A DNA stretch of 64,000 nucleotides, taken from NCBI GenBank assembly GCA_020746105.1, contig CM036618.1, positions 108,760,622 to 108,824,621 on the forward strand, written 5' to 3'. Both the position numbers and the translations under genes were made by a program. Of this stretch, positions 21,801-28,393 are shown piece by piece (positions within the stretch are counted from its first letter, which is position 1; each line of letters begins with the position of its first letter). The notes under the pieces were generated by a model. The model was not told where the DNA came from, ran no database searches, and saw only the letters and a list, made by a program, of their open reading frames with translations. The stretch is from Trogon surrucura (taxonomy: Eukaryota > Chordata > Aves > Trogoniformes > Trogonidae).

Positions 21801-23062
21801 TTTCCTCCTCTTTCTATTAGTCTCATTAGTCTTTTCAGGGGCTGCAGCCTCACTCTTGCTTGTGCTCTTTCTAGGCTGTGGGAGAGCCCCCTCTGTTCCT
21901 GTCTGCCTCAGTGTTTTATGCCATTAAAGATGCCATCTATGCAGCGAGGAAGGACTCTGGTGTGACTGAAGCATTCAGACTGGACAGCCCTGCCACCCCA
22001 GAGAGGATCCGTAATGCTTGTGTGGACATCTTCACCAAAATGGTAACAGCTTCTGGTTTCATAGTCTGCTCCCCAGTCAGCCTACACCACTGGAGTGTGT
22101 GTGCTGGTCGTAGTGGCCCAGGTCTGGAATTAGGGCAGCATGGGGAGGCTGTGACCTTGCTGAAGCAGATGTTTTTTTATTTTATGATTGCTGCCCTTCG
22201 TTTAACCTGCCACCAAATTGAGAGAGAAATCCACAGGCCAGCATTGCTAGGGCTCCCCTTGCAAGAAGGGCTGCCATAAAGTATCAATGACATTGCAGTT
22301 CTTGCCTCCATCCTCCAAGTTCTGTCTGTAGACCAAAGGCACTGACTTGTCCTGATGCTCCTGACTATCACCTCTTACGAGATCGTCACCACTAACCTAC
22401 CTTGCAGGTCTGCTCTGTGATTTAGCAGTGTCCATCAGGGGGGGAGGGAGAGAAAAGCGTTGCTTGAAAATGCTCACTTCTCCTAAATGTTATGACCACA
22501 GGAGTCTCCTTAGAGGCTGTGGGCTTGATCTGAAGAAGTGTGAGAGTTAACCCCCTCTCTTTATGGGCTCCTCCTCTGTTAGAGTTTTGTCACAGGGCTG
22601 TGTCAGAGTGGATCCCTGCACAGAGTTCTCTGTGACACAAAAAAGGCAGCCTCTGTCCATGTGGGCATCCTCCAGGCTTTTGTCAGCTTGAACCCCACTA
22701 TGGTTAACAGCAAAACCTGGGTATCTGAGTCCTTCTCACCTAACGCCTGCATCACTGTCTGGGGAGAAGGATGTGGAAACGGTTTTGAGAATTTGCACAA
22801 ACTGTTGACCATCAGGCCTTCAGCTACAGCCAGGCACAGCCTCCAGCAGAAGTGCCATGACACAGACATCTCTGTTTTGACAGACCGGGGCATGAGCTCA
22901 GATATTCAATAGTACAAAGTCACCCACATCAAAGGGAGCATGGTGGGGTACACCAAACCCAGGCCAGGGCTGTCATTTCTTGCTAATATTTTTTTTTTTT
23001 CCTTTTTACAGTGCCCTTCTGCTGAGCCAGGGACCTTTAAGCCATGGTGTGTGCGTGTATAA
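688..23062 (+). CDS. XDH: Xanthine dehydrogenase, C-terminal molybdopterin half (20 exons, 5' part off window)
   Basis: XDH is a cytosolic homodimeric molybdoflavoenzyme that oxidises hypoxanthine to xanthine and xanthine to uric acid, the last step of purine breakdown and of uric acid excretion in birds. Twenty exons listed below splice with GT-AG junctions into 2307 nt, which is 768 codons plus a stop. The first residue corresponds to about residue 562 of the 1332-residue bovine enzyme, so the two 2Fe-2S domains, the FAD domain and the NAD site lie upstream of the window. Visible active-site residues (bovine numbers) are Gln767, Glu802, Arg880, Arg912, Phe914, Phe1009, Thr1010 and the catalytic base Glu1261, all conserved. 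Counting back from the 36 exons of the human gene, these would be exons 17-36 (inference). The aldehyde oxidase paralogue is the main alternative. The neighbouring EHD3 and the residues Glu802 and Arg880 favour XDH. Introns range from about 380 nt to 2.5 kb. Confidence 0.97.
858..3376 (+). other. XDH intron, 2.5 kb
   Basis: This is an intron with a GTAAGT donor and a TTTAG acceptor. I read it on both strands and found no coding similarity, no CR1 end and no tandem repeat. Confidence 0.8.
3377..3500 (+). CDS. XDH: XDH exon (about residues 618-659)
   Basis: The exon completes the split Leu codon and ends in phase 0 before GTATGT. It encodes the motifs [20 protein letters not shown] and NDETVFAKD, which are typical of XDH and the related aldehyde oxidases. 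Confidence 0.95.
3883..4002 (+). CDS. XDH: XDH exon (about residues 660-699)
   Basis: This is a phase 0 to phase 0 exon of 40 codons. It encodes [19 protein letters not shown] and then [14 protein letters not shown], the conserved loop and strand region of the Mo domain. The acceptor is CGTAG and the donor is GTAAGA. The following 1.6 kb intron (4003-5602) contains a long pyrimidine tract but no gene. Confidence 0.95.
5203..5285 (+). repeat. Polypyrimidine tract in XDH intron
   Basis: About 80 bases made almost entirely of C and T (TTC, CTTTTT and TCTCC runs). It lies some 320 bases before the next acceptor, so it is a low-complexity tract rather than the acceptor's own pyrimidine run. Confidence 0.8.
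5603..5699 (+). CDS. XDH: XDH exon (about residues 700-732)
   Basis: The exon begins in phase 0 (GAA GCT ATT GAG) and ends one base into a Gly codon before GTAAGA. It encodes EAIEKQSF and a lysine-rich stretch, [19 protein letters not shown]. This is the variable hinge before the strictly conserved GGQEHFYLE segment. Confidence 0.93.
5700..7156 (+). other. XDH intron, 1.5 kb
   Basis: The intron has a GTAAGA donor and a TTCTAG acceptor. I recognise nothing in it apart from short T runs. Confidence 0.8.
7157..7281 (+). CDS. XDH: XDH exon carrying Gln767 of the molybdenum site
   Basis: The exon completes the split Gly codon and encodes [32 protein letters not shown] and PTKTQ (about residues 732-773). 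The Gln of STQN (codon at 7261-7263) corresponds to bovine Gln767, which contacts the apical oxygen ligand of molybdenum. The donor is GTACTG. Confidence 0.96.
7282..8029 (+). other. XDH intron, 0.75 kb
   Basis: The intron runs from the GTACTG donor to a pyrimidine-rich CCTTTAG acceptor. I recognise no other feature. Confidence 0.8.
8030..8163 (+). CDS. XDH: XDH exon carrying the glycine-rich loop and Glu802
   Basis: This exon encodes [20 protein letters not shown] followed by the MGGGFGGKE loop (about residues 774-818). The Glu of GGKE (codon 8114-8116) matches bovine Glu802, a substrate-orienting residue that distinguishes XDH from aldehyde oxidase. The exon ends two bases into a Lys codon before GTAAGT. 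Confidence 0.97.
8164..9596 (+). other. XDH intron, 1.4 kb
   Basis: No gene or repeat is recognised here. Its last 30 bases (9567-9596) could be exonic if the upstream CAG at 9564-9566 is used as the acceptor, because that choice stays in frame. Confidence 0.75.
9597..9684 (+). CDS. XDH: XDH exon (about residues 818-847)
   Basis: The exon completes the split Lys codon and encodes [20 protein letters not shown] and RHPFLGRYK, which are highly conserved in XDH. I chose the AACAG acceptor ending at 9596 because it joins KTGRP exactly as in other XDH proteins. A second acceptor 30 bases upstream would insert ten residues in frame. The donor is GTATGC. Confidence 0.92.
9685..10283 (+). other. XDH intron, 0.6 kb
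   Basis: I see nothing beyond the splice signals (GTATGC donor, TTGACAG acceptor). Confidence 0.8.
10284..10370 (+). CDS. XDH: XDH exon (about residues 848-876)
   Basis: A 29-codon phase 0 exon that encodes [14 protein letters not shown] and [14 protein letters not shown]. It matches the VGFMK strand and the less conserved loop before the ERAL/DRAL helix. The donor is GTAAGT. Confidence 0.94.
10371..11792 (+). other. XDH intron, 1.4 kb
   Basis: The intron has a GTAAGT donor and a TTCACCAG acceptor. I recognise nothing else in it. Confidence 0.8.
11793..11984 (+). CDS. XDH: XDH exon with Arg880, Arg912 and Phe914
   Basis: A 64-codon exon encoding [18 protein letters not shown], then [19 protein letters not shown] and AECWMSDLA (about residues 877-940). 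The Arg of DRAL (11802-11804) corresponds to bovine Arg880. The Arg and Phe of FRGF (11898-11900 and 11904-11906) correspond to Arg912 and Phe914, which bind the molybdenum oxo ligand environment and stack on the purine. The FRGFGGPQ motif is diagnostic for the family. Confidence 0.97.
12062..12168 (-). mobile_element. CR1 LINE 3' end fragment in XDH intron
   Basis: Read on the minus strand, this ends with the characteristic avian CR1 terminus: a block resembling 'ttggacttcatgatcttaga' followed by 'tccaaccttaatgattcta'. About 107 bases match the CR1 3' region before similarity fades. It is a strongly 5'-truncated, diverged copy within the 595-base intron 11985-12579. Confidence 0.85.
12580..12725 (+). 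CDS. XDH: XDH exon (about residues 941-989)
   Basis: This exon encodes [32 protein letters not shown] and [13 protein letters not shown]. It ends two bases into the Lys codon before GTAGGT. It forms the conserved linker region between the FRGF segment and the WKKRG segment. Confidence 0.96.
12726..13308 (+). other. XDH intron, 0.6 kb
   Basis: The intron has a GTAGGT donor and a CCTTGCAG acceptor. I recognise nothing else in it. Confidence 0.8.
13309..13390 (+). CDS. XDH: XDH exon with Phe1009 and Thr1010; Cys992 position is Arg
   Basis: The exon encodes [20 protein letters not shown] and TIPFLNQ (about residues 989-1016). The Phe-Thr pair after GIS (codons 13367-13372) matches bovine Phe1009 and Thr1010 at the purine site. 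The residue before WKKRG, Cys992 in mammals and one partner of the disulfide that converts XDH to oxidase, is Arg here (CGC at 13316-13318). Confidence 0.96.
13391..13972 (+). other. XDH intron, 0.6 kb
   Basis: The donor is GTCTGT and the acceptor is CTTTTACAG. I see no other feature. Confidence 0.8.
13973..14068 (+). CDS. XDH: XDH exon with the HGGTEMGQG motif
   Basis: A 32-codon phase 0 exon encoding [29 protein letters not shown] and MIQ (about residues 1017-1048). The GTEMGQG loop wraps the molybdopterin cofactor in all members of the family. The donor is GTAATA. Confidence 0.97.
14069..14763 (+). other. XDH intron, 0.7 kb
   Basis: I recognise nothing in this intron. Confidence 0.8.
14764..14892 (+). 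CDS. XDH: XDH exon (about residues 1049-1091)
   Basis: The exon encodes [39 protein letters not shown] and MAVH. The [13 protein letters not shown] stretch is a family hallmark lining the cofactor channel. The donor is GTATGG. Confidence 0.96.
14893..15906 (+). other. XDH intron, 1.0 kb
   Basis: The donor is GTATGG and the acceptor is CTTTTTTTCTAG. I found no other feature. Confidence 0.8.
15907..15981 (+). CDS. XDH: XDH exon (about residues 1092-1116)
   Basis: A 25-codon exon encoding [20 protein letters not shown] and SWEDW. It matches the [11 protein letters not shown] helix and the tryptophan pair of vertebrate XDH. The donor is GTAAGC. Confidence 0.95.
15982..16832 (+). other. XDH intron, 0.85 kb
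   Basis: I recognise nothing beyond the splice signals. Confidence 0.8.
16833..16885 (+). CDS. XDH: XDH micro-exon, 53 nt (about residues 1117-1134)
   Basis: This short exon encodes [18 protein letters not shown], with the last Arg codon split. The acceptor is TTTTTGCCAG and the donor is GTGAGT. The LSATGFYR motif is conserved in XDH, and frame continuity across the junctions on both sides supports it despite its length. Confidence 0.94.
16886..18021 (+). other. XDH intron, 1.1 kb
   Basis: I recognise no gene or repeat here. The acceptor lies just after a T-rich run ending in ATCAAG. Confidence 0.8.
18022..18136 (+). CDS. XDH: XDH exon (about residues 1134-1172)
   Basis: The exon completes the split Arg and encodes [20 protein letters not shown] followed by [18 protein letters not shown]. 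The [19 protein letters not shown] segment is nearly invariant in vertebrate XDH. The donor is GTGAGG. Confidence 0.96.
18137..18790 (+). other. XDH intron, 0.65 kb, with a purine-rich tract
   Basis: The intron carries an AAAG-rich purine tract at about 18468-18496. I see nothing else. Confidence 0.75.
18791..18856 (+). CDS. XDH: XDH exon, 66 nt (about residues 1173-1194)
   Basis: A 22-codon phase 0 exon encoding [19 protein letters not shown] and IGQ. It contains the [17 protein letters not shown] strand of the Mo domain. The acceptor is CCTTTTAG and the donor is GTAAGT. Confidence 0.96.
18857..20390 (+). other. XDH intron, 1.5 kb
   Basis: The intron contains a T-run of 19 bases at 19703-19721. 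I recognise no gene, and I could not link the T-run to a retroposon. Confidence 0.75.
20391..20579 (+). CDS. XDH: XDH exon (about residues 1195-1257)
   Basis: A 63-codon phase 0 exon encoding [40 protein letters not shown] and [15 protein letters not shown]. The [15 protein letters not shown] helix and the [10 protein letters not shown] turn are family signatures. The donor is GTACAT. Confidence 0.96.
20580..21874 (+). other. XDH intron, 1.3 kb
   Basis: The intron contains an imperfect tandem repeat at 21585-21740, listed separately, and no other recognisable feature. The acceptor is CTCTTTCTAG. Confidence 0.75.
21585..21740 (+). repeat. Imperfect minisatellite in XDH intron, three units of about 50 bp
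   Basis: Three successive units start with GACTG (21585, 21634, 21684), and a fourth start, GACCG, is at 21741. Each unit contains a TTTTAGCT/TTTTGGCT block, and the first two share the core 'ctcactgatcac'. The periods are 49, 50 and 57 bases. Confidence 0.7.
21875..22042 (+). CDS. XDH: XDH exon carrying the catalytic Glu1261
   Basis: The exon encodes [29 protein letters not shown] and [20 protein letters not shown] (about residues 1258-1313). The Glu of VGEPP (codon 21884-21886) is the general base that activates the Mo-OH attack on the purine. The variable loop after YAARK is about three residues shorter than in the bovine protein. The donor is GTAACA after ATG. Confidence 0.97.
22043..23011 (+). 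other. Last XDH intron, 0.97 kb
   Basis: The intron ends in a strong acceptor, a T-rich run over 22990-23007 followed by ACAG. I see nothing else. Confidence 0.8.
23012..23062 (+). CDS. XDH: XDH terminal coding exon and stop codon
   Basis: Fifty-one bases encode [16 protein letters not shown] and TAA (23060-23062). The KPW-VRV end matches the C-terminus of vertebrate XDH. Mammals have a Cys pair here (bovine 1316 and 1324). The first Cys is kept (23012-23014), the second is Phe (23036-23038), and a different Cys follows the Trp (23048-23050). Confidence 0.95.
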   Translation, partial: CPSAEPGTFKPWCVRV

Positions 23063-23777
23063 AAGGGAAGTTTGAGGAGCAAACTCTCCTCATGAAACTG
23101 AGCTTACACCAGAGGGTCCACAAGGAAGTAGAACTATAATGGAAAAAAAAAAAAATCTGTGTTCATGTGGCTCATCCTCTGATTCATGGAGCTTTCACAT
23201 TTAATTGTTCAATCATTGTTTCCTCTAGGAGAGGGAATTGCTGCCAGATTATAGTTCTGATGTAAATTCAAATGAAGAGTAAGTGGAAGGTCGGGTTATC
23301 CAGGTGTAATTGAAAAATCTCACAAGTTGCATTTAAAATTGCTGCAAGGATGGGAGACATGCTTATTACCAGCCAATGTGAAATGGCAGGGTGGTTGTTT
23401 CTTTTTCTTTTTTTTTTTTCCCCTACTGTGGGGAAAAGATAGCTCACATTGTGATGCTCTGCCAAGAAGGACTTAACGGCATTGACCTCAGACAAACAGT
23501 CCTCTAGCTGAGATGGGGGAAGGCCTGAGAGGCAGTGAGGGCTGGACCCTGTTGTGTCCCTGCTGTGCACAAAGCCAGATATACACTAGAGAAAGACGAG
23601 GAGGAGTTCTGGTGTTAGCTGATGAAGATGGTCTTGCCTACGTGACAAAAGTGGTTGAGAAGAAAGCCCTAAAATGTGACCAACAGCTGATTTATCTTAA
23701 GTTAAATGACAATTGATTTGTCTGCTCTGGGGCTTTAAGTTCTTAGTTCACATGCTACCTTCTCTTCTCTGATTAAA
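23063..23777 (+). other. Probable XDH 3' UTR (end uncertain)
   Basis: This is the sequence after the XDH stop codon. The nearest variant polyadenylation signal is ATTAAA at 23772-23777. A canonical AATAAA lies much further on at 26363-26368, so a longer UTR is possible. Low-complexity A and T runs occur at about 23143-23155 and 23401-23420. Confidence 0.3.
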
Positions 23778-26700
23778 GATAAAAACTAGAGATACCAAGA
23801 GGACTTCCAGCAAGATGCTGCTTCATTTGACACAGCCTTTTCTCGCCCTACACCTCCACATCTTTCCCCACCTTTTAAATAGGAAAGGACATGAGAGACC
23901 ATGAAGTAACAGAGGAAGTTACTCATCGTTGTTCCCAAGGCAATTTATACCAGCCCAGGCAAGGAGGAGGACGGACACAGCGGGGACTTAGTTGGCTCTG
24001 GGTGCCCTCAAGGGTCAATCCCTTGCTGCCATCCTGTGGCCTTGCCTTCTTTTCAAGACATCTCTTAAGTTTTGCTGTATGTAAGAGAACGGGTACATTT
24101 TGCTACAGGGACTTCTTGTCTGAAAGATGTGCTGACTATATGATGACCTCATGCCTTCTGGGTTGAATGCGTTTTTTGTGATGGGTTTAATGTTGGCCAT
24201 CCCTCTTCACAGGTTTTGTCACTGTCAGATTTAACACTGTAGCATCATGTTATCTCTAGATGTGTCATGTACTGTACCTTCTCATCGTATGCAAACTTTT
24301 ATCCTGGCCCACAGCTTTAAGAAAATGTCCTTTTTCTATTTTTTGCACTCCTAGGGCCATCAACAAATACGGTGCAAGAGGATGTAACTCCATTGCCTTA
24401 TATAAAATTTTGTTCACATACCAACTGCTTAAAATTGGCCTCCATCTTAGGACATAACAATGTATGTGCAGTCTGAAATATTTTTTGAAGCACTCCAGGG
24501 TTTATAGCTTGGAAATGTGTAGATTTATTTCTCATCTTAAAATACTATAATTCTACCATCCAGAAGAAGGGCATTTGTACATCTGAGTTGCAGAAAGTAT
24601 TTTGTGCCTGCTGGGCTTGCTATGTAATTTTTTTATTAATTGAAATATAATACTGAGGTTTCTTAAGCTCTGAGGTACTGGGTGAGGATACATTTTTGTT
24701 TTCTCCTGAAAGCTAGCAATATGTAAAAAAAAACCTCTTAGAGAAGAAAATGTGATCATTTTTGTGCAAGACCAGCTATGGCAGCCTGTATATTCGTGTT
24801 CTCAGATGTCCAGGAAGGGTTGCAAGATACAAAGCGTGTAAGGTAGGTTGGTATTGCCACTCTTTTTGCAGCATCCACGTCGTGGGTTCGCTGGACACAC
24901 TCATTCAGACCAGGCCAAGAAGTGCAAAGGGAACGTAATGTGTGTTAATGCAGAACATGGGGAGCTACAGGCAAAGAGCGCCATATCGAGGAGCTTCCAG
25001 CGTCACCTCAGGGGAAAGCCACCAGCGTTTGCGAGAGGCCTGCTCCCCATGATGGTCCTGGGACGTGACGGGATGTCACTAGTAGGATGAGGGAGGGTTC
25101 TTTACTCCCCATGGGCCTGGGAGCACGTTTTTCATCATTTCAGAACTGGCTTGCAGTGTCTCGCGTGGTCATGGCGACTGCCTGCTCAGGTGAAATTTTT
25201 TTAATTGGGTGCGTCACGTCTATCTTTGTGTTATTTGCTGTGTGCATTAATCTGAAGTGTATTTGCTGAGTTGTGTATCCATGCGATGGTTAGAGAAGGC
25301 TAGTCTGGCGCAGACCTTAGCCTGTGGAACTGTTTTTGCTGCGGCATCAGTGAACTACTGTTTCCCAGGCACCAAGCTTGCCCTCAAGCTCCCCCCCAGC
25401 TCAGAACCCTTCCACAGCCACTCGCTGAGAGAAGGAGGAATCACCTTCTTTTTTGGGATGCACTGGAATTGAATGTAAAGGGTATCAAGCACCTGAGGGA
25501 GGAAGGAATGGTATAAAACCAGGGTTACAAAATAACTACAGAAGCTGGTTTTGAGGGTGTAGGAAAGCAGGGAGCTTGGAGACTAATAGGAATTTACAGA
25601 GAGATCATGGTAATGCCTGGGTGGGCTGTGGGGATGAGACAGGGACCCTAAGGAACATGAAGTTGGGATTTTCATTTCACTACTCAGTGTCTTAACATTT
25701 CATACGTTGCTTTCCCGTGGAACTAGCTGCTGGGCACCTTTGGGAAGGACTGGGACCTGCTGTGGAGGGCTGGCAGGAAGAGGTGATACTGCTATACGAT
25801 ATCTTAAAACGTGTTCTGCACCACAAAGCTGTCAGAGAGCAGCTTTCCTGTGTTGTGAGTGCACAGCACCGTCCTCCGCTACATGCTGTGTCAGGTCTTT
25901 CATAGCATCTTGCTATGTGGGATTTCAGCTTGCAGTTGCTGAAGGGAAAGCTACTGAGGAAAAATGTTTTCTTTCTCGTACTTTTCAGTGAAATACAGCA
26001 TGGATGCACGACTAATGTTATTTGTTACTGGAAACTGCCATTTCTCTCCTTCCAGAACCGTATCCTCAGAAGAGGAACTGCGCCATCTTGCTAGACTATA
26101 CAGTATTACGCACACTAACGTCACTTAAGTAATAATTGTTGCAGCTGGATAGTTTGTGGGAGAGCGAAAGGAGGCCATCTGATGTCCTAACGCTATTAAT
26201 CGCACATCCCTCGACGAGGGAGGGAGGCCAAGTTTTTGGCAGTTGCTTTAGGTCAGTTCTAATCAACAGCTTTCACTATCGTTCTTTAATGAGCATTGTC
26301 AAATCAGCGTCTTTGTCACATGAATGTACGCGGAATTCTCTGTGAATGCCACAACATTGCACAATAAAGCTAAAAAATATTCTGGAAACTAGTGTGCTAC
26401 GGAAAAAGTCTGTCACGATTTGAAAGCTGGACAACTTCAGCTCCTCCTTGGTATTTAGCAAGGACAGACCCTTCCCAGAGGCTGCGAGGCTGGTCAGCTC
26501 AGTGGCCAAGGCTGAGAGAGAGTGGGTGGTTGCCCCAGGCTACCCAGCCAGACACCGCAGGTGAGCCAGCTGGAGAACCTGGGCTTGCCCATGCTGGCAG
26601 CCAAGTCCAAAGGGAAGCAGTCAGTCCTCACGCTTCTCTGCCAGGAGGAGCCTGCAGTAGCTTCATCGTTTTCCGCAGGAGCACAGTGATGCACCCTGAT

Positions 26701-27578
26701 GCTTCTAGACACCTTCACTGGGCCCATGAGCTGCTGAGACAAGGTGGAAGGCTGTCTGGCTGCGTGATGTGGCTGGTACCTGGGCCAGACTGTGCCATAT
26801 CCTCATCTTCTTGTTAGTGAGCAGTGCTAAAACCTAGGCTTGGCCCATTGGAGTCAGCCCTATAAAACACAGAACCTCACTCAAAACTTGCGAATGGAGA
26901 AAGCATCATGTTGCATCACCAGGGCCTTCTTGAGCCTAAATGTGCAGAAGATATGAGGCTGTAAAACAGAAACGGTTCATGCAGAACCGATGAGACCAAA
27001 TGACGGGTCAGGCTGGGCTTGGGCTCCCCTGAGCATGAAAGGGTTGGGAACACCACCAGTGGTTCCCAAGGAGGCTGTGTCATATCTCACCTGCTTGTGC
27101 AGAATAGGCAGACTCCAGGTGACGTGCTCCTTTGGGAATGCTTCTTGTATCTGTGTGTGGAGATTTGTCACAAAGAAGCTGTTGCCAAATCTCTTGGCCA
27201 AAAGGGAGCCCAGAATATGAAGTGGTAGTGCAGACAGTGCGTATGCAGATGTTGCTGTGGGGTCCAGCCCACCCTACCCCAAAATACTAGGCTTGCTGAG
27301 AGTTCCTAAAGTTTTCCAAACCTCAGTGCTATGTGCTTCCCTAGTGCTTGCTCTTGCCATATTTAAATGCAATTCCACTGCATGGAGAGCCTTGATCCCC
27401 TGTCCCTGGCAGTGGTCCATCTCAGCAACCTGATGTGTCTTTTGGAGCTGCGATGTGGACAAGCGTGCTGCATGCAACTGTGGAGCAAGGGTCTGTCTGT
27501 CTATGACCCAACCAGTATCTCAGAGCTCTTGTGCTTGAATGAATGCTCTCTGAAACAGTCTCTCCAGTTGAGGTATTT
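23778..27578. other. Intergenic interval (possibly an extended XDH 3' UTR in part)
   Basis: I found no coding similarity on either strand. The one notable signal is a canonical AATAAA at 26363-26368 on the plus strand. Confidence 0.5.
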
Positions 27579-28393
27579 CTACCAGGTTGCCGAGGTGCTG
27601 AGGAAGTCTGTCAGAAAACTGCTGGAAAATGGGAAAGCAGCAAGATCCCAGCGGTAGAAATGAGACAGTTGCTGCTTCTGTTGGAGGGACAACTCACTGA
27701 ACATCTGCTCTGATAACCAGCTGTAGGTCCACCGCACTTGCGTATCGGTGAACTCAGGGAGGATGGTGTTCGTGGGCAGCCCGATCCGCTGCAGCAGATG
27801 ACCCAGCTCCTGCCTGAGGAATCCAAACATCACCACGTAGTCATACTGCACAAGGCAGGGCCGGCAGAGGCTGACGAGCGGTTTCCAGTCCACGCTTGCA
27901 TTGTGCGGTCCGCTGTCTAAAACATTCCGAACAAAGCTGCTGAAGGAAGTGCTGCTGTCTTTCATGCCTTGCATGAATGTGGAGATCAGCCTCTGGAATG
28001 GGTCCCTGACAAAGAGCACTTTGGTGGAAGACCCTAACATGGCTTCTATTTCTGTCAGGTTGAACTCACTCAGCTGTGTCTTTGGAGCATGTCGCCGAGG
28101 GTACGCAAGCGGCATTGGGTATGTCACATTTTCCTTCCCCTCCAGTTTATCCAAAAGCTGCTGCCATTCCTCCATCCCTGTCGATGGCACTTGGCAGTAG
28201 AGGAGATCCAGCCTGGGGCTTACTCTTAAACTTGAGAGTAGGCGGTCTCTGTCCTCCTGGTTCCTTGGCAGTGCAGTGACTTTGCCTGATCGGCTGCAGA
28301 AAGCTCTCAGTCTCTTCTTCCTGAGCTGCTGAACGTGAAGGAAGGTGTCCAGTGTCAAAGTGAAGCCCTCGTCCACCTGGGGGGCCAGGTCAC
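27579..28393 (-). CDS. Carbohydrate sulfotransferase-like protein, C-terminal exon (HNK-1ST / GalNAc-4-ST family)
   Basis: The minus strand encodes about 270 residues ending at a TAG/TAA-type stop at 27579. They resemble Golgi type II sulfotransferases of the CHST8-14 family, which transfer sulfate from PAPS to GalNAc or glucuronate sugars. The family's 3'-phosphate-binding motif is clear (VLFVRDPFQRLISTF, compare FVREPFERL-SA). So is the W-x-x-V-x-x-LC-x-PCL-x-YDYV block. The 5'-phosphosulfate loop is recognisable only by its frame, YCQVPSTGMEEW, and lacks the Lys and the Cys-x-Asn-Trp-Lys-Arg of active members. The segment after RLIS is shorter than usual. I chose the exon start at a CCCAG acceptor (28394-28398, minus strand). 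The frame remains open upstream to 28682 but loses similarity. No upstream exon with a signal anchor was found. It could be an active divergent paralogue, a pseudoenzyme or a young pseudogene. Confidence 0.7.

Noticed and set aside
688-23062. Aldehyde oxidase (AOX1) instead of XDH
   Set aside because: The equivalents of Glu802 and Arg880 that favour purine substrates are present, and EHD3 is the neighbour, as expected for XDH.
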